NCBI RefSeq assembly: GCF_017464355.1
Contig: NZ_JAFUAG010000017.1
Coordinates: 182,526 to 246,525 of the forward strand
Direction of reading: 5' to 3'
Source: Ruminococcus sp.
Lineage (GTDB): Bacteria > Bacillota > Clostridia > Oscillospirales > Ruminococcaceae
Length of the DNA stretch: 64,000 nucleotides
The notes below the pieces were generated by a model. The model worked only from the letters and a program-made list of their open reading frames with translations. It was not told the DNA's origin and ran no database searches. This document shows positions 9,039 through 18,096 of the stretch, one piece after another (position 1 is the first letter of the stretch; every line of letters begins with the position of its first letter). The translations under genes and the position numbers were made by a program.

Positions 9039-9266
9039 ATGTCAAGTCTGCTGACCTCCTGCAGCGGCACTGAAACAGAACCCTCGACTTTAGCAGAACT
9101 TCCGCAGGATATGGTCAATGAAATAAAGAAAGATCCGGAATGTACCCGAACAGACAGCGGAAACACCTGCGTCCTGCATATCTCAGACGGTATTTCGGGT
9201 GAAGAGGAAGGCAGAGAGGTCTTTAACAGAATGGCAGATAATGTCAGAAGGCCGGTCTTGTGCTGA
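9039..9266 (+). pseudogene. Possible remnant of a lipoprotein-like gene
   Basis: A 75-codon frame between the HAD and phospholipase-D genes. It begins MSSLLTSCSGTETEPS, which resembles the end of a lipoprotein signal (LTSC lipobox), but an in-frame stop sits 15 bases upstream, no ribosome-binding site is seen and the hydrophobic leader is missing. The charged remainder looks protein-like, so this may be a decayed gene. It is equally possible that it is chance; the rest of 8960-9266 shows nothing else. Confidence 0.25.
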
Positions 9267-10601
9267 CTACAGCATTGAGTCAATGTTAGTGTAGAAAATC
9301 AGCTCCAGCTGCTCCTCGGCGGTCAGCTCAGGGACGTTGTCTGCGGTGAGCTGTTCGCACTCTTCCAGGGTGGAAAGTATATCCGCTTTTATATCTGCGA
9401 TACAGCTGACATTTGTCAGCACAGCGCCGCACTCAAAGTCAAGGTAGAAGCTGCGGTTGTTCAGATTTATACTTCCCACCGTGGCACGTTTGTCATCGCT
9501 GACAAAGACCTTTGAGTGGATAAACCCGGGGGAATACTTGTATATCTGCACCCCTGCCTCTATCAGCGGGAGATAGTGCTTTCTGGCCACAAGCTCCATA
9601 TAGCGCTTGTCGGGGTGGCCTGGTATTATCATGATGACCTCGGTGCCCCGATCAGCCGCTTCACGCAGGGCGGTCTCAACCTCGTCATCAATATTCAGAT
9701 ATGGTGCGGTTATGTACAGGTAGTCATCTGCCGAACGGATCATCTCTAAATATATCTCTCTGGCGCTGTCCAGGCCGTCAAAAGGGGATTCTCCGTAGGG
9801 CTGCACACAGCCCTCTGCGGTGACAGGCTCGGCAAGGTCAAGGTATTTTTCACAGTCTGCCAGCTTGCTGCCTCCCTCCCACTGCTCAAAGAAAAGCTCG
9901 GTGCAGCTGCGCACAGCCTCGCCCCGCAGGAGGATAGCTGCGTCCTTCCAGCGGCCGTAGGGGTGTTCCACATTTATATATTCGTCCCCGATATTCACCC
10001 CGCCCATGAAAGCGGTCTTGCCGTCTATCACCGTCAGCTTGCGGTGATCTCGGCGGTTCATGCTGACCTCGTCAGCCTCGCGGTAAAGTTTGCAGTTTAT
10101 CCCTCTGCTGTTCATGGCTTCGGCAAAGGCGTCGTTCTGCTGAAAGCCGTCACATATGAGCCGCACCTCCACACCCGCTGCCATGCGGTCTTCAAGGACG
10201 TCCATAATGCCATTCAACATCTGTCCGTCTTTGACGATGAAATATTCCATGAAGATAAAGTCTTCCGCCTTCGCAAGTTCTTCCAGCAGGGCTTCATAGA
10301 AAGCTTCACCCGTGGGGCAGTAGCTGACCTCGGTATTTTTGTAGACAGGATAGCGGCAGCCCGTCAGCTCATAGAAAACACTGCCCTCGCCCCCTAGGTC
10401 TTCCTGAGTGAGGTACATGGGCATTTCGGGACGTTCTTGTGTTTGTACATCAGGCTCTTCTGCCTTGCCCGTATCTTCTGTTGTCACGGAAGTAACCGCC
10501 GCCGATGAAACTTCTTTTTCCGAACTTTCAGCCCTGTGGGCAGCACCGCAGCTCCCCAGCATTACGACAGCTGCGAGCAGCGCAAAAACTCTTTTACACA
10601 T
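9267..10601 (-). CDS. Phospholipase-D / cardiolipin-synthase-like lipoprotein
   Basis: A 444-residue protein with two HKD motifs, HRKLTVID (His186) and HSKVFVSD (His362), each followed by the GG/GS-x-N pattern of cardiolipin synthases, so it probably performs phosphatidyl transfer at the membrane. In place of the usual two N-terminal membrane helices it has a lipoprotein signal, MCKRVFALL...MLGSC, followed by a Ser/Thr/Glu-rich spacer of about 50 residues. The ATG at 10601 is chosen because it begins the signal peptide and follows a GGGGG-rich site; the frame extends 24 codons further upstream. An extracytoplasmic, lipid-anchored form is unusual for this family. Confidence 0.82.
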   Translation of the reverse strand: MCKRVFALLAAVVMLGSCGAAHRAESSEKEVSSAAVTSVTTEDTGKAEEPDVQTQERPEMPMYLTQEDLGGEGSVFYELTGCRYPVYKNTEVSYCPTGEAFYEALLEELAKAEDFIFMEYFIVKDGQMLNGIMDVLEDRMAAGVEVRLICDGFQQNDAFAEAMNSRGINCKLYREADEVSMNRRDHRKLTVIDGKTAFMGGVNIGDEYINVEHPYGRWKDAAILLRGEAVRSCTELFFEQWEGGSKLADCEKYLDLAEPVTAEGCVQPYGESPFDGLDSAREIYLEMIRSADDYLYITAPYLNIDDEVETALREAADRGTEVIMIIPGHPDKRYMELVARKHYLPLIEAGVQIYKYSPGFIHSKVFVSDDKRATVGSINLNNRSFYLDFECGAVLTNVSCIADIKADILSTLEECEQLTADNVPELTAEEQLELIFYTNIDSML

Positions 10602-10714
10602 GACCCCACCCCCTTTTGATACAGCATACCATATCTCGGGAGGTTTTTCAAGTCCCCAACGCAAAAAAGGCACACCTGCATGAATAGCAGATGTGCCTTG
10701 TCCTTACATATATA

Positions 10715-11947
10715 TCAGTTAACTGCCTCGATAGTCCACAGCTGGTTGGAAGCCCCGCTGTAGCTCCACTGCAAAACGTTTGCGCCGTTGGCGGTGGATC
10801 TGCCCGAAACGTCCAGTGCCTTGCCGCTCTCCTTGTTGATGATAGCGTAGCTGTTGCCGACCTTGCGCAGTTCCCACTGCTGGCAGGCATTGCCGTAATA
10901 CTGGCACTGCTGAACGTTTGCACCGTTGTCCTTGCTGGCCCAAGCCACATCAAGCACCTTGCCGCTGTTCACACACTTGATGACATAGTATCCGTTGGAC
11001 TGCTTGTCAAGGTACCACTTCTGGTTGTTGCCGCCGCCGTAAGCGTACTGTATAACATTTCCGCCGTTGTCCATGCTCCTGCCCGAAACGTCCAGCGCTT
11101 TGCCGCTGTTCACGGACTTTATAGCGTACTTCTGTCCCGATCTGAAGCTGCCCGAATTGTTGTTATTGCTGTTATTATTGTTGTTGTTCTGCTGCTGTGT
11201 GTTGTTGTTCTGGCTGCTGCCGCTGCCCGGAGCTGTGTAGCTTATCCAGTCATACTGTGCTGTCAGGGGAGCCCTGCCGTTGTAGTGGTTCAGCCATTCG
11301 TCAACGTCCTTGCCGTTCCAGACGTTCATCATTATCTTGCCGGGGGTGGTGGGTATATCACGGGTGGCGGTGTATACGGGCTTTTTGTCAACGTACCAGG
11401 TTATGCTGTTTCTGTCCCAGTAGAAACCGTACTGGTGGAAGCTCTGGGAAGCGTCAAACCCCAGGTTGTAAACATACTCGTGGTTGCCCTGACCTCTGGT
11501 GTAGTAGTTGAACTGCACCTGATTGGTATTCTTGCCCAGGAACTCGATATCTATCTCGTCCCATACAGTGCCGTCCGAGGGGCCTGTGTAGGTGAAGAAT
11601 GAGCTTACCACACCGTCATTTTTGATAGGCTTCATGCTCACATCGTACATACCGTAGCCGAAAGCCTGGATGGTGCGGTACTCAGCGCCCTTGTAGCCCT
11701 GCCAGCTGTTGCCTGTTATTGAGAGGTTCATCTTTCCCCCTGAGAACTGCACGTTGTTCTTTGACCAGGTGCAGTCGAACATACCGCCGTTGGACCAGCC
11801 GTCGGAGGCCTCCATTTTGCCCCAGTCATAGCTGTCAAAGCCTGTGCCGAAATAGCTTCCGCTGAATGTAGCCGCGTTGGCGCTCAGCACCATGGTTGCA
11901 GAAAGGGCTGCTGCTGTGAGCAGGCTGACTAACTTCTTCACTTTCAT
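10715..11947 (-). CDS. Secreted GH16 beta-1,3-1,4-glucanase (lichenase) with CBM13/ricin-type lectin domain
   Basis: Predicted to cut mixed-linkage beta-glucan outside the cell. The order is signal peptide (1-25), GH16 domain (about 27-240) with the catalytic motif DEIDIEFLG (nucleophile Glu131, acid/base Glu135), an Asn/Gln-rich linker (about 244-272), then a ricin-B-type beta-trefoil (273-410) with QxW repeats NQKW, QQW and NQLW. The 410-residue length and layout match bacterial lichenases with an added sugar-binding module. No dockerin is present, so it is probably freely secreted. A GGAGG site precedes the ATG, and the leader holds a GTCGGAA/TTCCGAC hairpin near 12000-12024. Confidence 0.92.
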   Translation of the reverse strand: MKVKKLVSLLTAAALSATMVLSANAATFSGSYFGTGFDSYDWGKMEASDGWSNGGMFDCTWSKNNVQFSGGKMNLSITGNSWQGYKGAEYRTIQAFGYGMYDVSMKPIKNDGVVSSFFTYTGPSDGTVWDEIDIEFLGKNTNQVQFNYYTRGQGNHEYVYNLGFDASQSFHQYGFYWDRNSITWYVDKKPVYTATRDIPTTPGKIMMNVWNGKDVDEWLNHYNGRAPLTAQYDWISYTAPGSGSSQNNNTQQQNNNNNNSNNNNSGSFRSGQKYAIKSVNSGKALDVSGRSMDNGGNVIQYAYGGGNNQKWYLDKQSNGYYVIKCVNSGKVLDVAWASKDNGANVQQCQYYGNACQQWELRKVGNSYAIINKESGKALDVSGRSTANGANVLQWSYSGASNQLWTIEAVN

Positions 11948-12158
11948 TTCAAATTACCTCCGTTCGGGTTGTGCATGATATACACATTTCTCCTTGCTTG
12001 TCGGAAACTTTTATCTCTTCCGACGATGTTATTATATCACCCGCAGGCGCCGAATTATATCTTAAAGCAGGTAAAAAATATCAAAAAACGAAACTCGCAG
12101 AAATTTATGCTTAAATTTTTGACAAAAAGTCGTGGATTTGTGATATGATCTTTACCGA

Positions 12159-12187
12159 TTGACATATCTCTGTGCAGGTGGTATAAT
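12159..12187 (+). promoter_or_regulatory. Sigma-A promoter
   Basis: TTGACA (12159-12164), a 17-base spacer and TATAAT (12182-12187), 54 bases before the aldolase-like gene. A second TTGACA at 12118 with a TATGAT 19 bases later may be a tandem promoter. Confidence 0.8.
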
Positions 12188-12240
12188 TAGGCTGGATATG
12201 GGTGATGAGCAGATCATCACTTAAGGAAAGGAAAAACAAA

Positions 12241-13389
12241 ATGAAACATCAACTCTATAACCCCGATTTTGAATTTGTCCGTGAGCCCGAAAGCTTCGAT
12301 AAATATACCGACCGTGAACTGCTTAGGTACTGCCTGGGCGCCACCATGTATATGCCGGGCACAAAGGATTTCACCCCGAAGATACTCAACGGCTCCATGC
12401 CCGGGCTTACCACCGTGGTGCTGTGCTTTGAAGATGCCTGCCCCGAGGACAGCGTGGAGGCTGCCGAGAAAAATGTCTATCATCTGCTGGAGAGCGTTAC
12501 CGATGCCGTGGACAGCGGCAGGCTCTCCCCCGACCGTGTGCCGCTGATATTCGTGCGCATTCGTGACCTGGAGCAGTTCCGCCGTTTTGCCCTGGGGCTG
12601 GATAAAAAGAAAGCACGTTCCCTCTGCGGCATAAATTTCCCGAAATTCAATGCTGAGAACGGCTATGAATATTTTGCATACCTCAAAGGCCTTAATGAAA
12701 AGCTGGGTGAGCTGCTGTACGGTATGCCTATCATCGAGGACCCCGAGGTGGCCTACAAGGAGAGCCGCATGACAGAACTTCTCGGCATAAAGCGCATTCT
12801 CGACAAGTACCATGACCTGGTGCTGCAGGTGCGTGTGGGCGGCACGGATTTTTCCTCCGTTTTCGGGGTGCGCCGCGGGGTGGATTATTCTATCTATGAT
12901 ATCATGACCGTCCGTGAATGCCTGGCAGATATTGTCAACGTCTTCGGCCGCAATAATGATTACATCATATCGGGGCCTGTGTGGGAATATTTCCGTGCCC
13001 CAAAAGAACTCATGTTTGAAGAACTGCCCTCCCATAGTCTGGAGGATTACCTCTTCAAGCGGCAGACCATAGTGAACAACGAGGTAGACGGCCTGCTGAG
13101 AGAGGTCATACTTGACAAGGCCAACGGCTTTGTAGGCAGAACAGTTATCCACCCCACCCATGTGCGTTTTGTAAATGCCCTCATGGCCGTTACAAAGGAG
13201 GAATACGACGATGCCTGCATGATACTGTTCAGCGGTGAGGGCGGCGTTGTCAAGGGTGCGGGCAGCAACAAGATGAACGAGATACGCCCCCACACCAACT
13301 GGGCGGTAAAAACATTCATGCGGGCGAGGGCTTTCGGTGTCATCGAGAACCAGAGCGCCTATGTAAAGCTTTTTGCAGTAGACAAGTGA
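12241..13389 (+). CDS. HpcH/HpaI aldolase / citrate-lyase-like protein (C-C_Bond_Lyase family)
   Basis: A 382-residue TIM-barrel protein of the C-C bond lyase family usually found in tellurite-resistance (Ter) stress clusters. Characteristic segments are LRYCLGATMYMPGT near the start, CFEDACPED, MPIIEDPEV and, near the end, NGFVGRTVIHPTHV. The reaction and substrate are unknown; a role in making a nucleoside-like metabolite has been proposed for the Ter systems. The ATG at 12241 is chosen because AAGGAAAGG lies just upstream; an earlier ATG at 12202 lacks this. No other ter gene is in the window. The downstream hydrolase starts 16 bases after the stop, so the two are probably co-transcribed. 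Confidence 0.8.
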   Translation: MKHQLYNPDFEFVREPESFDKYTDRELLRYCLGATMYMPGTKDFTPKILNGSMPGLTTVVLCFEDACPEDSVEAAEKNVYHLLESVTDAVDSGRLSPDRVPLIFVRIRDLEQFRRFALGLDKKKARSLCGINFPKFNAENGYEYFAYLKGLNEKLGELLYGMPIIEDPEVAYKESRMTELLGIKRILDKYHDLVLQVRVGGTDFSSVFGVRRGVDYSIYDIMTVRECLADIVNVFGRNNDYIISGPVWEYFRAPKELMFEELPSHSLEDYLFKRQTIVNNEVDGLLREVILDKANGFVGRTVIHPTHVRFVNALMAVTKEEYDDACMILFSGEGGVVKGAGSNKMNEIRPHTNWAVKTFMRARAFGVIENQSAYVKLFAVDK

Positions 13390-13405
13390 CCTCAGGGAGG
13401 GATAT

Positions 13406-14476
13406 ATGAAAGTTAATAAAAAAAGCCGCCGAAGAAAGCTGGCAGCGGTGCTGGCAGTATTGCTGCTGCTGGCGGGAGGGACTTCTGCGGGCACGGTGAT
13501 AGCCATGCGCAGTATTTTCAGCAGGGGAGATTATACCGACCCCGCCCTCAGCGCCTACTACCGCTACGACCCCGACTGGAAAGACAAGCACCCCCGTGAG
13601 GAGGTAAGCTTCACTTCGGGTGAAAATGAGCTGAAAGGCTTTATCTACGGCATGGAGAACAGCTCGCCCAGGGGGCTCATCGTGTTTGCTCACGGTATCG
13701 GCACGGGGCACGAAAGCTATATCGACCAGCTGATGTGGTTCGTTGAACAGGGCTGGCGGGTGTTCACTTATGATGCCACAGGCTCGGGCTACAGCGAAGG
13801 CAGCGGCACGGTAGGGCTGGTGCAGTCCGCCCTTGACCTTGACAAAGCCCTTGACTATGCCGAGGGCGATGAACGTCTTAAGGGGCTTGATGTATATCTT
13901 CTGGGACACAGCTGGGGCGGCTACGCTGTCAGCGCAGTGCAGAATTTTGACCACGACATAAAGGCCAGCGCTGAGATATCGGGCTACGCTTACCCCGTTG
14001 AGATGCTTGATGTGGGCGCCGAGCAGACCATGCATACAAAGGCCGCCGTCGTCATGCACCCCTTTATCTGGCTGTACAACAAATTCATCTACGGTGAGTA
14101 TGCAGACCTCAACGCAGTGGAGGGCATAAATTCCTCAGGGCTGCCAAATCTTCTCATACATGGCGAGAACGATGATTTTGTGGTGTACGACCGTGTCAGC
14201 ATAGTTTCCAAAAAGGCTGAGATAACTAACCCAAAGGCAGAATTTTTCACCCTGACAGGGGAGTATGCCGACCACAACAGCTTTTTCAACAGCGACCGCT
14301 GCAACGAGTACAAGAAGCCCTATAACTCCCGCAAAGAGGAGATAAAGAAGAAATATAAGGGCGCAGAGCAGACGCAAAAGCTGAAAGAGCTCATATCCGA
14401 AATGGACAGGGAGACCGTCAACGACATAAACATCGGCCTCCTTGAAATGATAGAGGATTTCTACGAGAGAGCGTAA
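13406..14476 (+). CDS. Membrane-anchored or secreted alpha/beta hydrolase
   Basis: A 356-residue serine hydrolase with a basic N-terminus and one hydrophobic segment (residues 12-34), so it is probably held at the outer face of the membrane. The alpha/beta fold is marked by FAHGIGTGHESY (oxyanion region), the nucleophile elbow GHSWGG (Ser169) and LLIHGENDDFV (acid). DHNSFF may supply the histidine. It resembles monoglyceride-lipase or serine-aminopeptidase-type S33 hydrolases; the substrate is unknown. It is 16 bases downstream of the aldolase-like gene. GGAGGG precedes the ATG. Confidence 0.8.
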   Translation: MKVNKKSRRRKLAAVLAVLLLLAGGTSAGTVIAMRSIFSRGDYTDPALSAYYRYDPDWKDKHPREEVSFTSGENELKGFIYGMENSSPRGLIVFAHGIGTGHESYIDQLMWFVEQGWRVFTYDATGSGYSEGSGTVGLVQSALDLDKALDYAEGDERLKGLDVYLLGHSWGGYAVSAVQNFDHDIKASAEISGYAYPVEMLDVGAEQTMHTKAAVVMHPFIWLYNKFIYGEYADLNAVEGINSSGLPNLLIHGENDDFVVYDRVSIVSKKAEITNPKAEFFTLTGEYADHNSFFNSDRCNEYKKPYNSRKEEIKKKYKGAEQTQKLKELISEMDRETVNDINIGLLEMIEDFYERA

Positions 14477-14491
14477 ATACAGTAAACGGCA

Positions 14492-14523
14492 AAAAAGGCT
14501 TGTGATGACCACAAGCCTTTTTC
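14492..14523. terminator. Bidirectional terminator
   Basis: AAAAAGGCTTGTG and CACAAGCCTTTTT form a perfect stem with a 5-base loop, with A and T runs on both sides. It serves the hydrolase on the plus strand and the dockerin-CAP gene on the minus strand. Confidence 0.9.
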
Positions 14524-14538
14524 TCTTATGTGAAACTT

Positions 14539-15231
14539 TCAGACGCAGATACCTGACATTCCGCTGCCGCTGGCGAAAAGCTGCACCCATTCCAGGGTAC
14601 CGTTGCTTTGGCGGTACACACCTATGCCTATGTAGGTCAGGTTCGGGTCAAGCATACTTTCGCGGTGGTGGGTGGAGTGCATGAAATCGTCAAAGGCCAT
14701 CTGCGGGGTGGTCTGTCCCTCGGCTATGTTCTCGGCTGCGGCGGTGTAGCTTATGCCCGCCTGCGTAATGGCCGTGAAGCACAGCGTACCGTCAGGACGG
14801 TAGTGGTCCCATACCGAAGCTATCTCCTTTGCCCGTACAGCTGCCGCCTTTGAAAGCTCGGGTGAGTAGACATAGGGTGTCAGCCCGCGGCTGCGGCGCT
14901 CCTTGTTCACCAGCTTTGCCAGCTCCTCCGCCATTTCGTCCAATGAGGGCTGAGCAGGCTTATCCGTCTTGCTTATGCCCTTGACATATGCCGCCAGTAT
15001 GTTGAGGTCTGTTACGTTTATATCTCCGTCGCCGTTCAGGTCAGCCTGTGCCTGACCCTTGCTGTCCAGCGCCCTTATGCTCTTTACATGAGCCGCCAGC
15101 TTTACCACATCGGTCACATTTATATCGCCGTCGCCATTAAGGTCGCCGCCTTTAATGCTGTCTGCATAGGCGGTCATGCCTGTACACATCATGGTCAGCG
15201 CCAGTGCAAAGGCTGCTGCTTTTTTGAACAT
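14539..15231 (-). CDS. Secreted dockerin-CAP (SCP-like) protein
   Basis: A 230-residue exported protein. The signal peptide begins MFKKAAAFALAL. A type I dockerin follows (about residues 27-90) with two Ca-binding repeats, GDLNGDGDINVTDVVKL and ADLNGDGDINVTDLNIL. A CAP/SCP-PR1 domain makes up the C-terminal 130 residues, with LVNKERRSRGL, the His-containing SVWDHYRPDG, AAENIAEG and STHHRESML. The dockerin should dock it to a cohesin scaffold or the cell surface; the activity of the CAP domain is unknown. The start at 15231 is set by GGAGGGG. It lies 35 bases after the GH3 gene, in the same operon. An N-terminal dockerin is uncommon. Confidence 0.9.
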   Translation of the reverse strand: MFKKAAAFALALTMMCTGMTAYADSIKGGDLNGDGDINVTDVVKLAAHVKSIRALDSKGQAQADLNGDGDINVTDLNILAAYVKGISKTDKPAQPSLDEMAEELAKLVNKERRSRGLTPYVYSPELSKAAAVRAKEIASVWDHYRPDGTLCFTAITQAGISYTAAAENIAEGQTTPQMAFDDFMHSTHHRESMLDPNLTYIGIGVYRQSNGTLEWVQLFASGSGMSGICV

Positions 15232-15266
15232 ATTTACCCCTCCGTATCTCATATCTGTGTTTCGTC

Positions 15267-18050
15267 TCATTCCTCAACGCTGAGGCCTGTGCCCTTAGCA
15301 TCGCAAAGCTTTGTGAATTTTATCGAATGCATATCAAGTCCGCCCAGACCAAAATGCAGGCGGAAGATAGTGTAGCGTGAGAATATGGGCAGCTCCTTTA
15401 TTACCATTGTCACAGGCTCGCCCCCTGTGCCGTTCCAGGTGAAGGTGCCCCAGGCCGTGCCCAGGCTGAAAACTGTCACGGGCATCTGCGCCAGCTCGCT
15501 CTGGGTGGAGCTTGCAGTTATCTCCATGCGGTACTGACCCTGCTGCACTGTATCAAGGGTGAAGCTGTAGTCAAGTCCGCGGGCTGTCTTTACATCGCTC
15601 AGGTCAAGTTCAAGGCTGCCGTCAAGAATAAACAGCCTGTCTGCCGCACCTTCGTCCACGCTCTCATCAGGCTTGTTTATGACCTCCACCTTTTCCTCCT
15701 CGCCCATGAGCCGCTTCATGGCATGGCTGTCTTTCAGGAAGCTGAGTATGTTCTTTGCAGACCTCTGAAGCTCACTGCGGGCAAGTCTGCCGTCAGCCAG
15801 GGCAGCCTTGATGTTGTCGCTGTGGCTGCCGCCGTCGGGGCATACCATGTAAACATCGTTCTGTGCCTTTACCATAGCCGCGAAGTTGTCCTTGTCGGGG
15901 GCGCAGCCGCGGTCGTTTATGTTAGCCCACCAGTCGGTCATGACAAAGCCGTCAAAGCCCCATTCCTTGCGGAGTATCTCTGTGTTCAGGTCGTGGTTTC
16001 CCGCTGTCCACAGGTCGTTGACCTTGCCGTAGGTGGTCATCACGGAGCGTCCGCCGCCTTCCTTCACAGCCATTTCAAAGCCTTTGAGATATATCTCCCT
16101 CAGGGCTCTCTCGCTTACAGCCGCATCGAGGAAATGCCTGTTGGTCTCCTGGTTGTTTCCGCAGAAGTGCTTTATCGTGCCCTCTACCCCTGCGCCGTGC
16201 AGACCTTTCAGCTCTGCCGCAGCCATGCTGCCTGTGAGGAAAGGGTCCTCCGAGAAATATTCAAAGTTCCTGCCGTTCAGGGGGTGGCGGTGAATGTTCA
16301 TGCCGGGGCCCAGCAGGCAGTCAACGTGGTTGGCCCTCATCTCCAGACCAAGCATAGCGAACAGCTCGGTTATAAGGGGCTTGTTGAAGGTGGCAGCGAT
16401 AAGGGTGCCGTTGGGCAGGCTGAAAGCCTTGGTGCCCACATCAAGCCTCATTCCTGAGGGGCCGTCGGAACAGCAGCCCGCAGGTATGCCCAGTTCCTCC
16501 AGGTGCTTTGACACCCCGCCGAAGGCAGCGGCAGTACCGGGGGTAACTCTGGGGGAGCACATACCCTCGCCCCTCACAAGGCAGTTCAGGTCGTCGTCAT
16601 CAAGCTGTGCCACGAACTCATCAAGGGTGCTGCTGCCCCTTGCCACATCAGCGAGTTTAATGCCCTTGTCCCCCGTAAATGGTATCTCCTCGGGGATATG
16701 GGCTTTTCTGCGCTCAGCCTCGTCCACGGCGGACATGGGTACTTTCTCATAAACGAGCTTGTCGCCCCGCCTTGCCATTCTCTCAAACTCCATAACGGGT
16801 GCCATGGCCTGCTCCAGCTTTTCGATGACCCCGTCGTGGTCGAAGAAATAGTCGTCAGTGAGATCATCTATAGGTATCAGCCCGCTTTCCCCCAGGCTTG
16901 CAGCGCATATGAGGAACCTGGGCTGTTCTGGCAGCACCCAGCAGTTCTTGTGGCCTGTTATGCCCGAATCGTCATATACAGCTATGTCCCGTAGCTTCAT
17001 GTCGATGACCAGCTCCTGCACCTCGCCGGGGGCAAGGGTCTTTGTCTTCTCAAAGCCGCAAAGCACGTTCTCAGGGAGAGATATGCAGTCCTCAGGCACC
17101 TCGCAGTATTTGCATATGAGCATCACCACGTTCTTGCCCGCAGCCTTGCCCGTGTTCTTTACACTGACAGTGTAGCGCATACCCTCATCTGTTTTTCTGC
17201 GGTCAAGGGGCTTTACCTCAAAGGTGGTGTAGGAAAGGCCGAAGCCGAAGTGATAGCGCACTCTGTCCTTTGCAAAGGTATCGAAATATCTGTATCCCAC
17301 GAAAATATCCTCCGCATATATATTGCGGTCACGGTCGTGGAAATTCTTGTCTGAGGGATAGTCGCTGATATCATAAGCGATAGTATCAGGCAGGCAGCCG
17401 CTGGGGGATACCTCACCAAGCAGCACCCTGGCCGCCCCTGTGCCCCCTGTCATGCCGCCCTGCCACAGGTACATCACAGCCTCGGGCGAGAACTCGTCCT
17501 CAAAGCCCATGTCGATGATATTGCCCACATTCAGCAGTACAGCCATTTTTCTGAAATGCCTGCGCACAACGGCCAGCATGGCCTTTTCGCCCTCGCTGAG
17601 CAGATATGAGCCTGCGGTGCAGCTGTTGTCCTGCTCCTCGCCCGCCGTCCTGCCGATGATGACCAGGGCAGTATCGGAGGTCTCTGCGGCCTTTGCCGCC
17701 AGCTCGTCGCTCAGGGGCATCTCCTCCTGGCACCAGGGCTCACCGCCCCAGCCCTTGCCGTAGTCGTAGGGGTGTTCTGCCACCCAGCTTCTGTAGGTGT
17801 TCAGCACTTCCTCGTTGAGCTTTGCCCCTGCCTCCAGCAGGCCGTCAACTATGCCTGTTACCTTTGCAACGTTCACCATTCCTCCCGAGCCTGTGCCGCT
17901 TTTGTAGTAATCCAGCTGTATCCGCCCGAAAACGGCGACCTCTCTGTTCTTGTCCAGCGGCAGTACGCCCTCGTTTTTCAGAAGTACAGCGCCCTCGGCG
18001 TTTACCTCAGCTGCTTTTTCAAGATATTTGTTCCAGTCAAGTGTAGGCAT
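15267..18050 (-). CDS. GH3 beta-glucosidase with swapped domain order
   Basis: Predicted to hydrolyse cello-oligosaccharides to glucose. The 927-residue protein has no signal peptide and is probably cytoplasmic. The usual GH3 order is reversed: the alpha/beta sandwich (GAVLLKNEGVLPL, then VLLGEVSPSGCLPDT) and the fibronectin-III-like domain come first (about 1-400). The TIM-barrel follows with GGVSKHLEELGIPAGCCSDG, NFEYFSEDP, KHFCGNNQE and the nucleophile motif GFVMTDWW (Asp706). A C-terminal beta-rich region of about 110 residues may bind carbohydrate. This arrangement is known for an R. albus beta-glucosidase. GGGGA precedes the ATG. It follows the ABC permease by 46 bases. Confidence 0.92.
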   Translation of the reverse strand: MPTLDWNKYLEKAAEVNAEGAVLLKNEGVLPLDKNREVAVFGRIQLDYYKSGTGSGGMVNVAKVTGIVDGLLEAGAKLNEEVLNTYRSWVAEHPYDYGKGWGGEPWCQEEMPLSDELAAKAAETSDTALVIIGRTAGEEQDNSCTAGSYLLSEGEKAMLAVVRRHFRKMAVLLNVGNIIDMGFEDEFSPEAVMYLWQGGMTGGTGAARVLLGEVSPSGCLPDTIAYDISDYPSDKNFHDRDRNIYAEDIFVGYRYFDTFAKDRVRYHFGFGLSYTTFEVKPLDRRKTDEGMRYTVSVKNTGKAAGKNVVMLICKYCEVPEDCISLPENVLCGFEKTKTLAPGEVQELVIDMKLRDIAVYDDSGITGHKNCWVLPEQPRFLICAASLGESGLIPIDDLTDDYFFDHDGVIEKLEQAMAPVMEFERMARRGDKLVYEKVPMSAVDEAERRKAHIPEEIPFTGDKGIKLADVARGSSTLDEFVAQLDDDDLNCLVRGEGMCSPRVTPGTAAAFGGVSKHLEELGIPAGCCSDGPSGMRLDVGTKAFSLPNGTLIAATFNKPLITELFAMLGLEMRANHVDCLLGPGMNIHRHPLNGRNFEYFSEDPFLTGSMAAAELKGLHGAGVEGTIKHFCGNNQETNRHFLDAAVSERALREIYLKGFEMAVKEGGGRSVMTTYGKVNDLWTAGNHDLNTEILRKEWGFDGFVMTDWWANINDRGCAPDKDNFAAMVKAQNDVYMVCPDGGSHSDNIKAALADGRLARSELQRSAKNILSFLKDSHAMKRLMGEEEKVEVINKPDESVDEGAADRLFILDGSLELDLSDVKTARGLDYSFTLDTVQQGQYRMEITASSTQSELAQMPVTVFSLGTAWGTFTWNGTGGEPVTMVIKELPIFSRYTIFRLHFGLGGLDMHSIKFTKLCDAKGTGLSVEE

Positions 18051-18096
18051 TATTATTCCCCCTGTGATATGTATTTTTCTGTATTTCAGATCTGTC

